NCBI GenBank assembly: GCA_002305685.1
Contig: DBQB01000017.1
Location: forward strand, 1 to 64,000
Direction: 5' to 3'
Source: Ruminococcaceae bacterium UBA1405
GTDB taxonomy: Bacteria; Bacillota; Clostridia; Oscillospirales; Ruminococcaceae
DNA length: 64,000 nucleotides
This document shows, piece by piece, positions 7,270 to 15,075 of this stretch. The position numbers were made by a program, and so were the translations under genes. The notes beneath the pieces were generated by a model. It did no database searches. It worked only from the letters and a program-made list of their open reading frames with translations, and was not told the DNA's origin. Every line of letters starts with the position of its first letter. Within the stretch, counting starts at the first letter, position 1.

Positions 7270-8151
7270 ATGACAATTGGATTTATCGGTTTGGATATTA
7301 TGGGAAAACCCATGAGCAAAAATCTGCTGAAAGCCGGATACTCTCTGGTGGTCAACGACATCAATAAAGCTGCCGTAGAGGAAGTTGTCAGCTGCGGAGC
7401 CAAAGCTGCGGACAACGCGGCGCAGGTGGCTGCCCAGTCGGATATCGTTATCACCATGCTGCCCAACTCTCCCCATGTCAAAACCGTCGTTTGCGGAGAA
7501 AACGGCGTGCTGGAAGGTGCCAAAGAAGGACTGATCCTCATCGATATGAGCAGCATTGCGCCGCTGGCTTCCCAGGAGATCGAAAAAGCCTGCGCGGCAA
7601 AAGGCGTAAAGATGCTGGACGCCCCTGTTTCCGGCGGCGAGCCCAAAGCCATTGACGGCAGCCTTTCCATCATGGTAGGCGGCGACAAAGAAGTGTTCGA
7701 ATCGGTCAAAGACCTGCTGCTGGTGATGGGCGCTTCCGCGGTTCACTGCGGCAACATCGGCGCGGGCAACACCACCAAGCTTGCCAACCAGGTCATTGTG
7801 GCACTGAACATTGCGGCGGTGTCTGAGGCCTTTATGCTGGCTACCAAGGCAGGGGTAGACCCTCACCTGGTATTTGACGCCATCAAGGGCGGCCTGGCCG
7901 GTTCCACCGTTATGAACGCCAAAGCTCCTATGATTATGGATCAGAACTTTAAGCCCGGCTTCAAGATCGATCTGCACATCAAAGACCTGAACAATGCCCT
8001 GGAGACCGGACACGGCGTGGGCGCTCCGCTGCCCTTCACCGCTCTGGTAATGGAGATTCTGCAAAACCTCCACTATGACGGATGCGGTCAGGAGGATCAC
8101 AGCGCCATCGCCAAATATTATCAGAAGCTGACCGGCACCATTATTGAGTAA
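7270..8151 (+). CDS. garR: 2-hydroxy-3-oxopropionate (tartronate semialdehyde) reductase
   Basis: A 293-residue beta-hydroxyacid dehydrogenase that reduces tartronate semialdehyde to D-glycerate with NAD(P)H. The N-terminal Rossmann domain begins MTIGFIGLDIMGKPMSKNLL; ITMLPNSPHV, DAPVSGGEPKA (117-127), the catalytic Lys170 in GAGNTTKLANQ, and FKPGFKIDLHIKDL follow. From memory it is very close to enterobacterial GarR. An oddity is Asp9 where the GxGxxG dinucleotide motif normally has its second Gly (GLD rather than GLG). ATG 7270 follows AGAAAGGGG. The aldolase gene starts 33 bases downstream on the same strand. Confidence 0.9.
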   Translation: MTIGFIGLDIMGKPMSKNLLKAGYSLVVNDINKAAVEEVVSCGAKAADNAAQVAAQSDIVITMLPNSPHVKTVVCGENGVLEGAKEGLILIDMSSIAPLASQEIEKACAAKGVKMLDAPVSGGEPKAIDGSLSIMVGGDKEVFESVKDLLLVMGASAVHCGNIGAGNTTKLANQVIVALNIAAVSEAFMLATKAGVDPHLVFDAIKGGLAGSTVMNAKAPMIMDQNFKPGFKIDLHIKDLNNALETGHGVGAPLPFTALVMEILQNLHYDGCGQEDHSAIAKYYQKLTGTIIE

Positions 8152-8184
8152 TCCACATCATCTGTTTTGTAGGAGGGTATTACC

Positions 8185-9078
8185 ATGGCATTTATCCCGA
8201 GAGGCATCATCCCGCCTGTTGTCACCCCCACCGACGAGAACGGTTCCTTCAACCCCGTCATGTTTGATAAGCTGCTCAACCATCTGCTGGAAGGCGGCGT
8301 CCACGGCGTGTTCCCCTTTGGTACGACCGGCGAGTTTTACGCCTTTGAGGAGGACGATTACCGTCGGATCATCACCCAGGCGGTGGAGACGGTCAACCAT
8401 CGGGTGCCGGTGTATGCCGGAGCCAACAGCATCACCACCAAAGGCACCATCCGTCTGGCCAAGGTGGCCAAGGAGTGCGGCGCCGACGCCCTTTCGGTAC
8501 TGACCCCCATGTTCATCTCCCAGACCCAGGCGGAGCTGTATGAACATTACCGGGCCATCGCCGAGAGCACCGATCTGCCCATCATCATCTACAACAACCG
8601 CCCCAAAACCAACGTCCATGTCACCCCCGAGACGGTGGCCAAGCTGGCGGAGATTCCCAACATCATTGCCATCAAGGACTCTACCGGCGATATGACCAAC
8701 ACCGCCGAATACATCCGGCTTACCCGCCATCGGGACGATTTCCATGTACTGATGGGCCGGGATACCCTGATCTATGCGGCGCTCTGCTACGGCGCCACCG
8801 GAGCCATCGCCTCCTGCGCCAACGTTGCCCCCAAGGTAGCGGTAGCGATCTATGAAAAATTCATGGCCGGAGATCATGCCGGTGCACTGGAAGCCCAGTT
8901 CACCCTGGCGCCTCTGCGCATCGCCACCAATATGGGTACCTTCCCCGAGGTCATCAAGGAAGGCCTTCGGATGCAGGGCATCGACGTGGGCAAATGCGTT
9001 GCCCCCATCGCGGAGCTGACCCCCGAGGAAAAACAAAAACTCTACGCGGTGCTTCAGAAGATGGGGTTGGTCCAATAA
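8185..9078 (+). CDS. DapA/KDG-aldolase family protein, probable 5-keto-4-deoxyglucarate aldolase
   Basis: A 297-residue class I (Schiff-base) TIM-barrel aldolase of the dihydrodipicolinate synthase/N-acetylneuraminate lyase superfamily. The pyruvate site GTTGE is at 46-50, the catalytic Tyr at 136 and the Schiff-base Lys at 164 (IAIKDSTGD). Where true DapA has YNVPGR with an Arg for aspartate semialdehyde, this protein has YNNRPK, so lysine synthesis is unlikely. Context (GarD before it, GarR and GarK after it in the pathway) suggests cleavage of 5-keto-4-deoxyglucarate to pyruvate and tartronate semialdehyde, replacing HpcH-type GarL. A KdgD-like dehydratase is the alternative, but would leave GarR and GarK without substrate. 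Confidence 0.8.
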   Translation: MAFIPRGIIPPVVTPTDENGSFNPVMFDKLLNHLLEGGVHGVFPFGTTGEFYAFEEDDYRRIITQAVETVNHRVPVYAGANSITTKGTIRLAKVAKECGADALSVLTPMFISQTQAELYEHYRAIAESTDLPIIIYNNRPKTNVHVTPETVAKLAEIPNIIAIKDSTGDMTNTAEYIRLTRHRDDFHVLMGRDTLIYAALCYGATGAIASCANVAPKVAVAIYEKFMAGDHAGALEAQFTLAPLRIATNMGTFPEVIKEGLRMQGIDVGKCVAPIAELTPEEKQKLYAVLQKMGLVQ

Positions 9079-9238
9079 TCCAACCTTTACCCCAAAAATC
9101 GTTCTCATAGCCCACAGCCCACCACCTGCCGCCGCTACGGAAAAATCTATTCCCTCGAGCTGACAACAAACGATCTGCCTCATACAAATCTTATCTGAAA
9201 CCGGCGTCCCGGCTTCACGCTATTACAGCCGCAACGCC

Positions 9239-9267
9239 TTGTCATCTTGGATGGATACGAGTATACT
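9239..9267 (+). promoter_or_regulatory. Promoter upstream of the PrpR-like regulator
   Basis: TTGTCA at 9239-9244, a 17-base spacer and TATACT at 9262-9267. Transcripts would start near 9274 and meet the terminator at 9351-9387 before the coding start at 9425. The rest of the 345-base gap holds no gene; a small TTGTCC/GGACAA hairpin lies at about 9306-9328. Confidence 0.55.
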
Positions 9268-9350
9268 GAGGTTGGGTTTTTCCTCTGTCACTGCAAAGCG
9301 GCGGATTGTCCGGCAAAGGGTTGGACAAAAATATGCTGTTATCCCAGCGA

Positions 9351-9387
9351 AATCGGAAGAACACCGGGTGTTCTTCCGATTTTTTTT
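9351..9387 (+). terminator. Intrinsic terminator in the leader of the PrpR-like gene
   Basis: A perfect 14-bp stem (9351-9364 with 9368-9381, loop CGG) followed by a run of Ts to 9387. It ends only 37 bases before the regulator's ATG, and those 37 bases contain no recognisable promoter. It therefore either ends the garR-aldolase transcript, attenuates the regulator transcript, or both. Confidence 0.9.
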
Positions 9388-9424
9388 ATGTTCTCTGCAA
9401 ATTCCAACACGAAGGAGAAGGCTT

Positions 9425-11347
9425 ATGGCAAAGATTGTATGTTTTGTCCCGCGGGAGGAGATGGTATCCCAGGTATGGGAGGCTGCCTCGGCACAGCTGT
9501 CCGCCGGTTCCCCCTATGCTTTGGAGGTGCGGGCCATCTCCACCGCCAACGCCGTATCTGCTGCCAGAAAGGCACTCTCCCAAGGAGCTGACATTCTCAT
9601 TGCCCGAGGCGCCCAGGCAATGCTGATCAAACAGGCGGTGGATATCCCCATCGTCCCCATCAGTCTCACCGGCCAGGAGATGGCACAGCTGATTCTGCGG
9701 GCCAAAACAATGCTTTCACCGATGGAAACCGGTGCCATTCCCCGCATTGCCGTGGTAGGTTTTTCCAATATGTTTTGCGATATGTCCTCCTTCAACCAGC
9801 TGTACCAGATCGATCTGCGCTGCTATCTGGTAGAATCGTCGGAGCAGCTCTCCCAGGCTGCTTTGACAGCGGTGCAGGATGGAGCACAACTGCTCATCGG
9901 AGGGGACGCGGTATGTGAAAAAGCCTGGCAGATGGGCGTGCCGGTGCTATTTTTAACCTCCGGCAAGGAATCGGTGGCGGAAGCGCTGCGGGTGGCAGAA
10001 CAGGTGGCTTACGCCAGCGACCTGGAAAAACGCAACACCGCCCAGTTCCGAACCCTGCTGGACCACACCCACAACGGCATTCTGCGGGTCAGCTCCGACG
10101 GTATCATCACCCATGCCAACCATCCGGCGGAACAGCTGCTGTCCCAACCGGAACAGCGGCTGTTGGGGCAAAAACTCTCCCAACTGTTTGGGGAACTGAC
10201 CGACGAGCAGCTTTCCCAGGTACTGCGTCAGGGGGAAGAGCTGTTTTCGGTGGATATCTCCCGGGAAAGCACAACCTTGGTGCTGACTATGACCCCTGTC
10301 ATGGTGGACGGACGTCCCGACGGGGCCATCCTTTCCTTTCACGAAGGGCGCCGGCTGGAGGAGATGGAAACCAGACTGCGCCGGGAGCTCTACCGGCGGG
10401 AACATACTGGTGCCATGCGGTTTGAGGAGCTTGTATCCGAGTCCCCCGCTTACCGGCAGCTGTTGCAGCAGGCCAAATACTATGCCTCCCTCTCCGGGTG
10501 CATCCTGCTCACCGGAGAGCCGGGTACCGGAAAAGAGACCATCGCCCGGTGCATTCACGGTTTTTCCGACGGTCCTTTTGTCCATGTCCCTTGCAGCTGT
10601 ATCGAACCGCAAAACCACTGCGACGCCATCTTCGGACAGGAAACGCCCCAGGGGGAAACCCTACGCCGGGGCTATGTCCAAGCGGCGGAGGGCGGTACGC
10701 TGTATTTAGAGGATTTTGGCGCGCTGCACCGGGAAGCACAGTACCGGCTCTGCCGGCTGATCCAACATCAACTGCTGCTGCGGGGAAGCGGCAGCCGCCC
10801 CATCCCCGCCCGGGTAAGGGTGATTGTATCGGACAGTCATGATCTGGAATCGCTGCTGGCACAAGGGCTGCTGTTAGAAAAGCTATATTATACGGTGATT
10901 CCGCTGCATTTGGCCCTCCCTTCCCTGCGTCAGCGCCGGGAGGATATCCTTCCCCTGGTGCAGCAGCTGATCAAACGGTATCAGCAGCGGTACTCCCGTT
11001 ATATCCATTTGACCTCCGGGGCACAGCAGTACTTGCAGCAGGCACCCTGGCCTGGCAACCTAACCCAGCTCAGCGCTCTGTGCAAGCAGCTGGTGCTCAC
11101 CTCTCCTCGCCGGTCGGTGGATGAGTTGTTTATATCTCATATTTTGCAGCCGGTTTCCATCCCCGCACCAATTCCGAGCCTCGCCGCGCAATCCCCTGTC
11201 GGGCAGCAGGCCAAGGCACTGGAGGAAGCGCTGGCCCAATCCGCCGGCAACCGGCAAAAGGCGGCCAGACTGTTGGGTATCCATCCTTCCACCCTTTGGC
11301 GCAGGATGAAAAAATATGGAATCCGCTGGGAGCAAACCGAGAGATAA
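9425..11347 (+). CDS. PrpR_N / PAS / AAA+ / Fis-HTH transcriptional regulator lacking GAFTGA
   Basis: A 640-residue cytoplasmic regulator. Residues about 1-180 match the PrpR N-terminal sensor domain, about 205-310 a PAS-like domain, 333-560 an AAA+ sigma-54-activator-type ATPase and 607-632 a Fis-type HTH (NRQKAARLLGIHPSTLWRRM). Walker A is GEPGTGKE (364-371), Walker B is TLYLEDFG (425-432) with the acidic pair order altered, and LRQRRED is at 501-507. The GAFTGA sigma-54 contact loop is absent: the corresponding stretch (403-416) reads FGQETPQGETLRRG. I infer activation or repression at sigma-A promoters, as for TyrR-like proteins. ATG 9425 follows GAAGGAGAAG. Its place between the gar genes and the Liv genes suggests it controls both. 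Confidence 0.85.
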   Translation: MAKIVCFVPREEMVSQVWEAASAQLSAGSPYALEVRAISTANAVSAARKALSQGADILIARGAQAMLIKQAVDIPIVPISLTGQEMAQLILRAKTMLSPMETGAIPRIAVVGFSNMFCDMSSFNQLYQIDLRCYLVESSEQLSQAALTAVQDGAQLLIGGDAVCEKAWQMGVPVLFLTSGKESVAEALRVAEQVAYASDLEKRNTAQFRTLLDHTHNGILRVSSDGIITHANHPAEQLLSQPEQRLLGQKLSQLFGELTDEQLSQVLRQGEELFSVDISRESTTLVLTMTPVMVDGRPDGAILSFHEGRRLEEMETRLRRELYRREHTGAMRFEELVSESPAYRQLLQQAKYYASLSGCILLTGEPGTGKETIARCIHGFSDGPFVHVPCSCIEPQNHCDAIFGQETPQGETLRRGYVQAAEGGTLYLEDFGALHREAQYRLCRLIQHQLLLRGSGSRPIPARVRVIVSDSHDLESLLAQGLLLEKLYYTVIPLHLALPSLRQRREDILPLVQQLIKRYQQRYSRYIHLTSGAQQYLQQAPWPGNLTQLSALCKQLVLTSPRRSVDELFISHILQPVSIPAPIPSLAAQSPVGQQAKALEEALAQSAGNRQKAARLLGIHPSTLWRRMKKYGIRWEQTER

Positions 11348-11494
11348 TCATTTGGGAAACATTGGATTACTCGGATACGCCGACAACAGACAACTTTTCT
11401 TTATGTATACAACTAATTGGAAATTTAAAGGTGAAATCCAGCATTTTATACGCTTTTTATAATGATCTTGTGAACAAATTTGTCTGCTTTTTCA

Positions 11495-11523
11495 TTGACT
11501 TTTGTCAGTCACATATGTATAAT
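11495..11523 (+). promoter_or_regulatory. Sigma-A promoter of the liv-type operon
   Basis: TTGACT at 11495-11500, a 17-base spacer and TATAAT at 11518-11523. Transcription would begin near 11530, giving a leader of about 148 bases with no strong hairpin that I can see. The 329-base gap after the regulator gene contains nothing else recognisable. Confidence 0.75.
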
Positions 11524-11677
11524 TTTTGTAATCCTTAAAAACGATTTTCAAGGATGGCGATGTTTTTTCCACAGCATCTGTTGGTGCATGGAAAATCCAT
11601 ACAATTGTTGTGAACCGGGGATTTGCCGCCAATCAGTAAGGCCCATCCCCAGTTAGGCAACTTAGGAGGTTTTTGAC

Positions 11678-12880
11678 ATGAAGAAAAGTCATATTTTGTC
11701 TTTGGCTCTGTCCATCGTGACCTGCGCCGGACTGTTGGCAGGGTGCACTTCCAACACATCCAGCGCTTCGTCCTCTCAGGAGGCTTCCAGCGCAGACACC
11801 ATCAAGGTAGGTATCCTGGCGCCTCTGACCGGCGATGCCGCTCAGTATGGTATCGCTGCTTCCAACGCTGCAAAGCTGTATTTCGACCAGCTCAACGAGG
11901 CGGGCGGCATCAACGGCAAGACCGTTGAGTACATCCTGCTGGACGAAAAGGGGCAGGCAGCCGACGCTGTCACTGCTTACAACAATCTGGTAGAACAGGG
12001 TGTAACCGCCATCGTTGGCGATGTGACCACCGCCCCCACCGTCGCCGTAGCGGTGGAATCCGCCTCCGCCAATATGCCCATGATCACCGGTACCGCTACC
12101 GCTTCCACCGTTACCGTGGATCCTGATACCGGCGCGGTGCGCTCCAATGTATTCCGCTCCTGCTTTATCGATCCCTTCCAGGGAGAGAAGATGGCTGCCT
12201 TTGCCTTTGAGAAGCTGGGAGCCCAAACCGCCGCAGTGCTCTTTAACACCGGGCTGGATTACTCCGTCGGCCTGAAGGACGCTTTCGTCGCCAAGGCGGA
12301 GGAACTGGGTCTGGAGATCGTGGCGGTGGAGAGCTACTCCAACAGCGACGTGGACTTCAAAGGCCAGCTGACCAACATTTCCACCAAAACCCCCGACGTT
12401 CTGTTCTGCCCCGATTACTACCAGAAGGTTGCGCTGATTGCACCTCAGGCCAGTGAGGTGGGCCTGACCGCCACCTTCCTGGGCGGCGACGGATGGGACG
12501 GTTCCATCGAGGCGATCACCGACGCCGCTTTGATTGAAGGCGCTTACTACTGCTCCGGGTTCTCCGCCGACGACACCTCCGAAGCGGTACAGACCTTCCT
12601 GAGCGACTACAACACCGCCTATGGCGAAGCCCCCAATATGTTCTCCGCCACCACCTACGACGCAGCCGCCATCCTCTGCGATGCGCTGAAGGTTGCCGAG
12701 GATGCAGGGCTGACCGCCGGCACCGATGAATACAAAGCCGCCGTTATCGAAGCCATCGGCAACACCGACGGAGAATATGTCACCGGTCATTTCACCTACG
12801 ATGACAACAACAATCCGGTGAAGGACGCCATCATCATCCAGATTGTCGACGGAAAATATACCTTCAACTGCAAATTCTAA
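11678..12880 (+). CDS. Liv-type ABC transporter substrate-binding lipoprotein
   Basis: A 400-residue periplasmic-binding-fold lipoprotein (Peripla_BP_6, LivJ/branched-chain amino-acid type). A signal peptide ends in the lipobox LLAGC with lipidated Cys23, followed by a Ser-rich linker. The mature part starts IKVGILAPLTGDAAQYG and contains LDEKGQAADAVTAYNNLV and FLGGDGWDGS, all typical of the family. It would capture ligand outside the membrane for the four transporter genes downstream. The family usually binds branched-chain amino acids, but the gar context makes an aldarate or related acid possible. AGGAGG lies about nine bases before the ATG. Confidence 0.88.
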   Translation: MKKSHILSLALSIVTCAGLLAGCTSNTSSASSSQEASSADTIKVGILAPLTGDAAQYGIAASNAAKLYFDQLNEAGGINGKTVEYILLDEKGQAADAVTAYNNLVEQGVTAIVGDVTTAPTVAVAVESASANMPMITGTATASTVTVDPDTGAVRSNVFRSCFIDPFQGEKMAAFAFEKLGAQTAAVLFNTGLDYSVGLKDAFVAKAEELGLEIVAVESYSNSDVDFKGQLTNISTKTPDVLFCPDYYQKVALIAPQASEVGLTATFLGGDGWDGSIEAITDAALIEGAYYCSGFSADDTSEAVQTFLSDYNTAYGEAPNMFSATTYDAAAILCDALKVAEDAGLTAGTDEYKAAVIEAIGNTDGEYVTGHFTYDDNNNPVKDAIIIQIVDGKYTFNCKF

Positions 12881-12931
12881 GATTTTCGTCTATTTCTACC
12901 TCAAAGATTCCCATAACCGACAACCGACAAG

Positions 12932-13062
12932 ACGGGAGGCAGCGGCAGGCTGCCCCCCGTATCGGTTTATATCTGATGTCTGCCTGTCTGCCGTGGGGAT
13001 ACGGTGTTTTGGACGGTCGATGGGTGCCGCTATCCGAGAAAAAGGCGATAGCGGCACCCATC
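12932..13062 (+). promoter_or_regulatory. Two intercistronic hairpins between binding-protein and permease genes
   Basis: The first hairpin pairs 12932-12943 with 12949-12960 (one mismatch). The second is a perfect 16-bp stem, 13019-13034 with 13047-13062, and a 12-base loop. Neither is followed by a T run. In other binding-protein operons such hairpins protect the upstream message from 3' decay or cause partial termination, so the binding protein is made in excess; that role is inferred here. Confidence 0.6.
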
Positions 13063-13130
13063 GGGTGTCCATCTGCGTTTCTCCCTGCATACATCTCTAT
13101 TATAAATACAGGAAAGGACGGATCTATCTT

Positions 13131-14009
13131 ATGCTTATCGTTTCTCAGCTGATCAACGGCTTGCAGCTTGGCAGCATATACGCTTTGGTAGCCCTGGGCT
13201 ACAGTATGGTCTACGGCATCATTATGCTGCTCAACTTTGCCCATGGCGATATCATTATGGTCGGCGGTTATGTGGCCATGCTTACCATCGCTGCAGGGGT
13301 CAACCCCATTTTTGCAGTTGTGTTGGCCATCGCTGCCTGTATGATATTGGCAGTGGTGATCGAGAAGGTGGCTTATACTCCCCTGCGCTCCTCCCCCCGC
13401 ATCTCGCTGCTGATTACCGCCATCGGCGTTTCCTTCCTGCTGGAAAATCTGGCCCAAAATATTTTTGGCGCCAACGCCCAGCCATTCCCCAACAATAAGA
13501 TCATCAAGACCTCCAGTCTGAACATTGGCGGCGTACAGATCGGCGTCACCGCCATTGTCACCATTGTGGTGTCGGTGATTTCCATGGTACTGCTCACCTT
13601 CTTAGTACAGAAAACCAAGCGGGGCAAAGCGATGCGGGCCGTCTCGGAGGATATGGGTGCTGCACAGCTGATGGGCATCAACGTCAACAATACCATCACC
13701 TTCACCTTTGCCGTCGGTTCGCTGCTGGCCGGCATCGGTTCTATCTTATACTGCTGCACCTATCCCCAGGTCTCCCCCACCATGGGCTCGATGCTGGGAC
13801 TGAAAGCCTTTGTAGCCGCCGTGCTGGGCGGAATCGGCTCCATTCCCGGAGCGATGATCGGCGGATTTGCCATCGGTTTGGCGGAGGTATTGGTCCGGGC
13901 TGTCGGGCTCTCCGACTGGACCGACGGCGTGGTGTTTGCCATCCTGATCGTGGTGCTGCTGCTGCGGCCCACCGGGCTGCTGGGCCGTCCCATGACCGAA
14001 AAAGTCTGA
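13131..14009 (+). CDS. livH: Liv-type ABC transporter permease (LivH-like)
   Basis: A 292-residue inner-membrane permease with about eight hydrophobic helices. The start MLIVSQLINGLQLGSIYALVALGYSMVYGI and the NFAHGDIIMVGGY motif are typical of LivH. The cytoplasmic RAVSEDMGAAQLMGINVN loop contacts the ATPase, and the C-terminal AVLGGIGSIPGAMIGG motif is also conserved. ATG 13131 is chosen over an open frame running back to 12843 because it gives the family N-terminus. It forms the membrane channel with the LivM-like protein. Confidence 0.9.
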   Translation: MLIVSQLINGLQLGSIYALVALGYSMVYGIIMLLNFAHGDIIMVGGYVAMLTIAAGVNPIFAVVLAIAACMILAVVIEKVAYTPLRSSPRISLLITAIGVSFLLENLAQNIFGANAQPFPNNKIIKTSSLNIGGVQIGVTAIVTIVVSVISMVLLTFLVQKTKRGKAMRAVSEDMGAAQLMGINVNNTITFTFAVGSLLAGIGSILYCCTYPQVSPTMGSMLGLKAFVAAVLGGIGSIPGAMIGGFAIGLAEVLVRAVGLSDWTDGVVFAILIVVLLLRPTGLLGRPMTEKV

Positions 14010-14031
14010 TCGGGAAAGGAAGGGTAAACAT

Positions 14032-15075
14032 ATGAACCAGGAAAAACAAATTCCCATGCCTGTGAGATACCTTATCAACATAGCGTTGCTGGCCATATGT
14101 CTTGTCGCCGGTAACCTGCTGATTTCCGGCGGATTTATCTCCAGCTATTATCAGAAAATCCTGCTTCAGGTAGGAATCTACATCATCGCCGCAGTCTCCT
14201 TAAACGTGGCAACCGGTTATCTGGGCCAGCTTCCGCTGGGGCACGCCGGGTTTATGGCCGTAGGCGGTTATACCGCCGGAATCTTCCTGAAAGCCTGTCC
14301 TCTCACGGGAATCCCAGCCTTTATCCTCTCTCTGGTTCTGGCGGGAATCGTGGCCGGGATCTTTGGTATCATTATTGGCATTCCCGCGCTGCGCCTCAAG
14401 GGAGATTATCTCGCCATCATCACTCTGGGCTTTGGGGAGATCATCCGGGTAATTCTGCTCAACATCGATAATGTTTTAGGGTTTAAGCTCACCGGCGGAG
14501 CCGGAGGACTGATGGGAATCCCCAAATATACCTCCTTCAATAGCGTCTTTCTCTGCGTGGTCATCACCTGCTTTGTCATCCATACCCTGATCAAATCCCG
14601 CCATGGACGGGCTATCCTCTCCATTCGGGAAAATGAGATCGCCGCCGAATCCTGCGGCATCAACACCACCTACTATAAAACCATGGCTTTCGTGGTTTCC
14701 GCTTTCTTCGCTGGAGTTTCCGGGGCACTGTTTGCCAGCTATCTGGGAATTCTGGTGCCTGGAGATTTCGGATTTATGAAATCCATCGAAATCCTGGTCA
14801 TGGTGGTTTTGGGAGGCATGGGTTCCATGATCGGTTCGGTGATTGCCGCTACCGTGCTCACCATTGTGCCTTTCCTGCTGCAATCTATCTCCCAGACCGT
14901 AGCGGATTATCGCATGGTCATCTATTCCGTCTTGCTTATCGTTGTGATGATCTTCAAGCCCTCCGGGCTGATGGGGACCTATGACTTCTCTCTCACCAGC
15001 TTGATCCAGCGGCTGATCAATCTGCCTTCCGTCCATGAAGGGGTTGCCAAGAAAGGAGATGGCCGAAATGAGTAA
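14032..15075 (+). CDS. livM: Liv-type ABC transporter permease (LivM-like)
   Basis: A 347-residue permease with about nine hydrophobic helices. Family signatures visible are NVATGYLGQLPLGHAGFMAVGGYTAG, the ATPase-contact loop SIRENEIAAESCGIN, and VLGGMGSMIGSVIAA. It begins 22 bases after livH with a GGAAAGGAAGGG site and overlaps the next gene by eight bases. With the LivH-like subunit it forms the heterodimeric channel for the ligand delivered by the binding lipoprotein. Confidence 0.9.
   Translation: MNQEKQIPMPVRYLINIALLAICLVAGNLLISGGFISSYYQKILLQVGIYIIAAVSLNVATGYLGQLPLGHAGFMAVGGYTAGIFLKACPLTGIPAFILSLVLAGIVAGIFGIIIGIPALRLKGDYLAIITLGFGEIIRVILLNIDNVLGFKLTGGAGGLMGIPKYTSFNSVFLCVVITCFVIHTLIKSRHGRAILSIRENEIAAESCGINTTYYKTMAFVVSAFFAGVSGALFASYLGILVPGDFGFMKSIEILVMVVLGGMGSMIGSVIAATVLTIVPFLLQSISQTVADYRMVIYSVLLIVVMIFKPSGLMGTYDFSLTSLIQRLINLPSVHEGVAKKGDGRNE

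Noticed and set aside
11633..12790. Minus-strand frame opposite the Liv binding protein
   Set aside because: Gly-rich shadow of a recognised lipoprotein gene; no ribosome-binding site.
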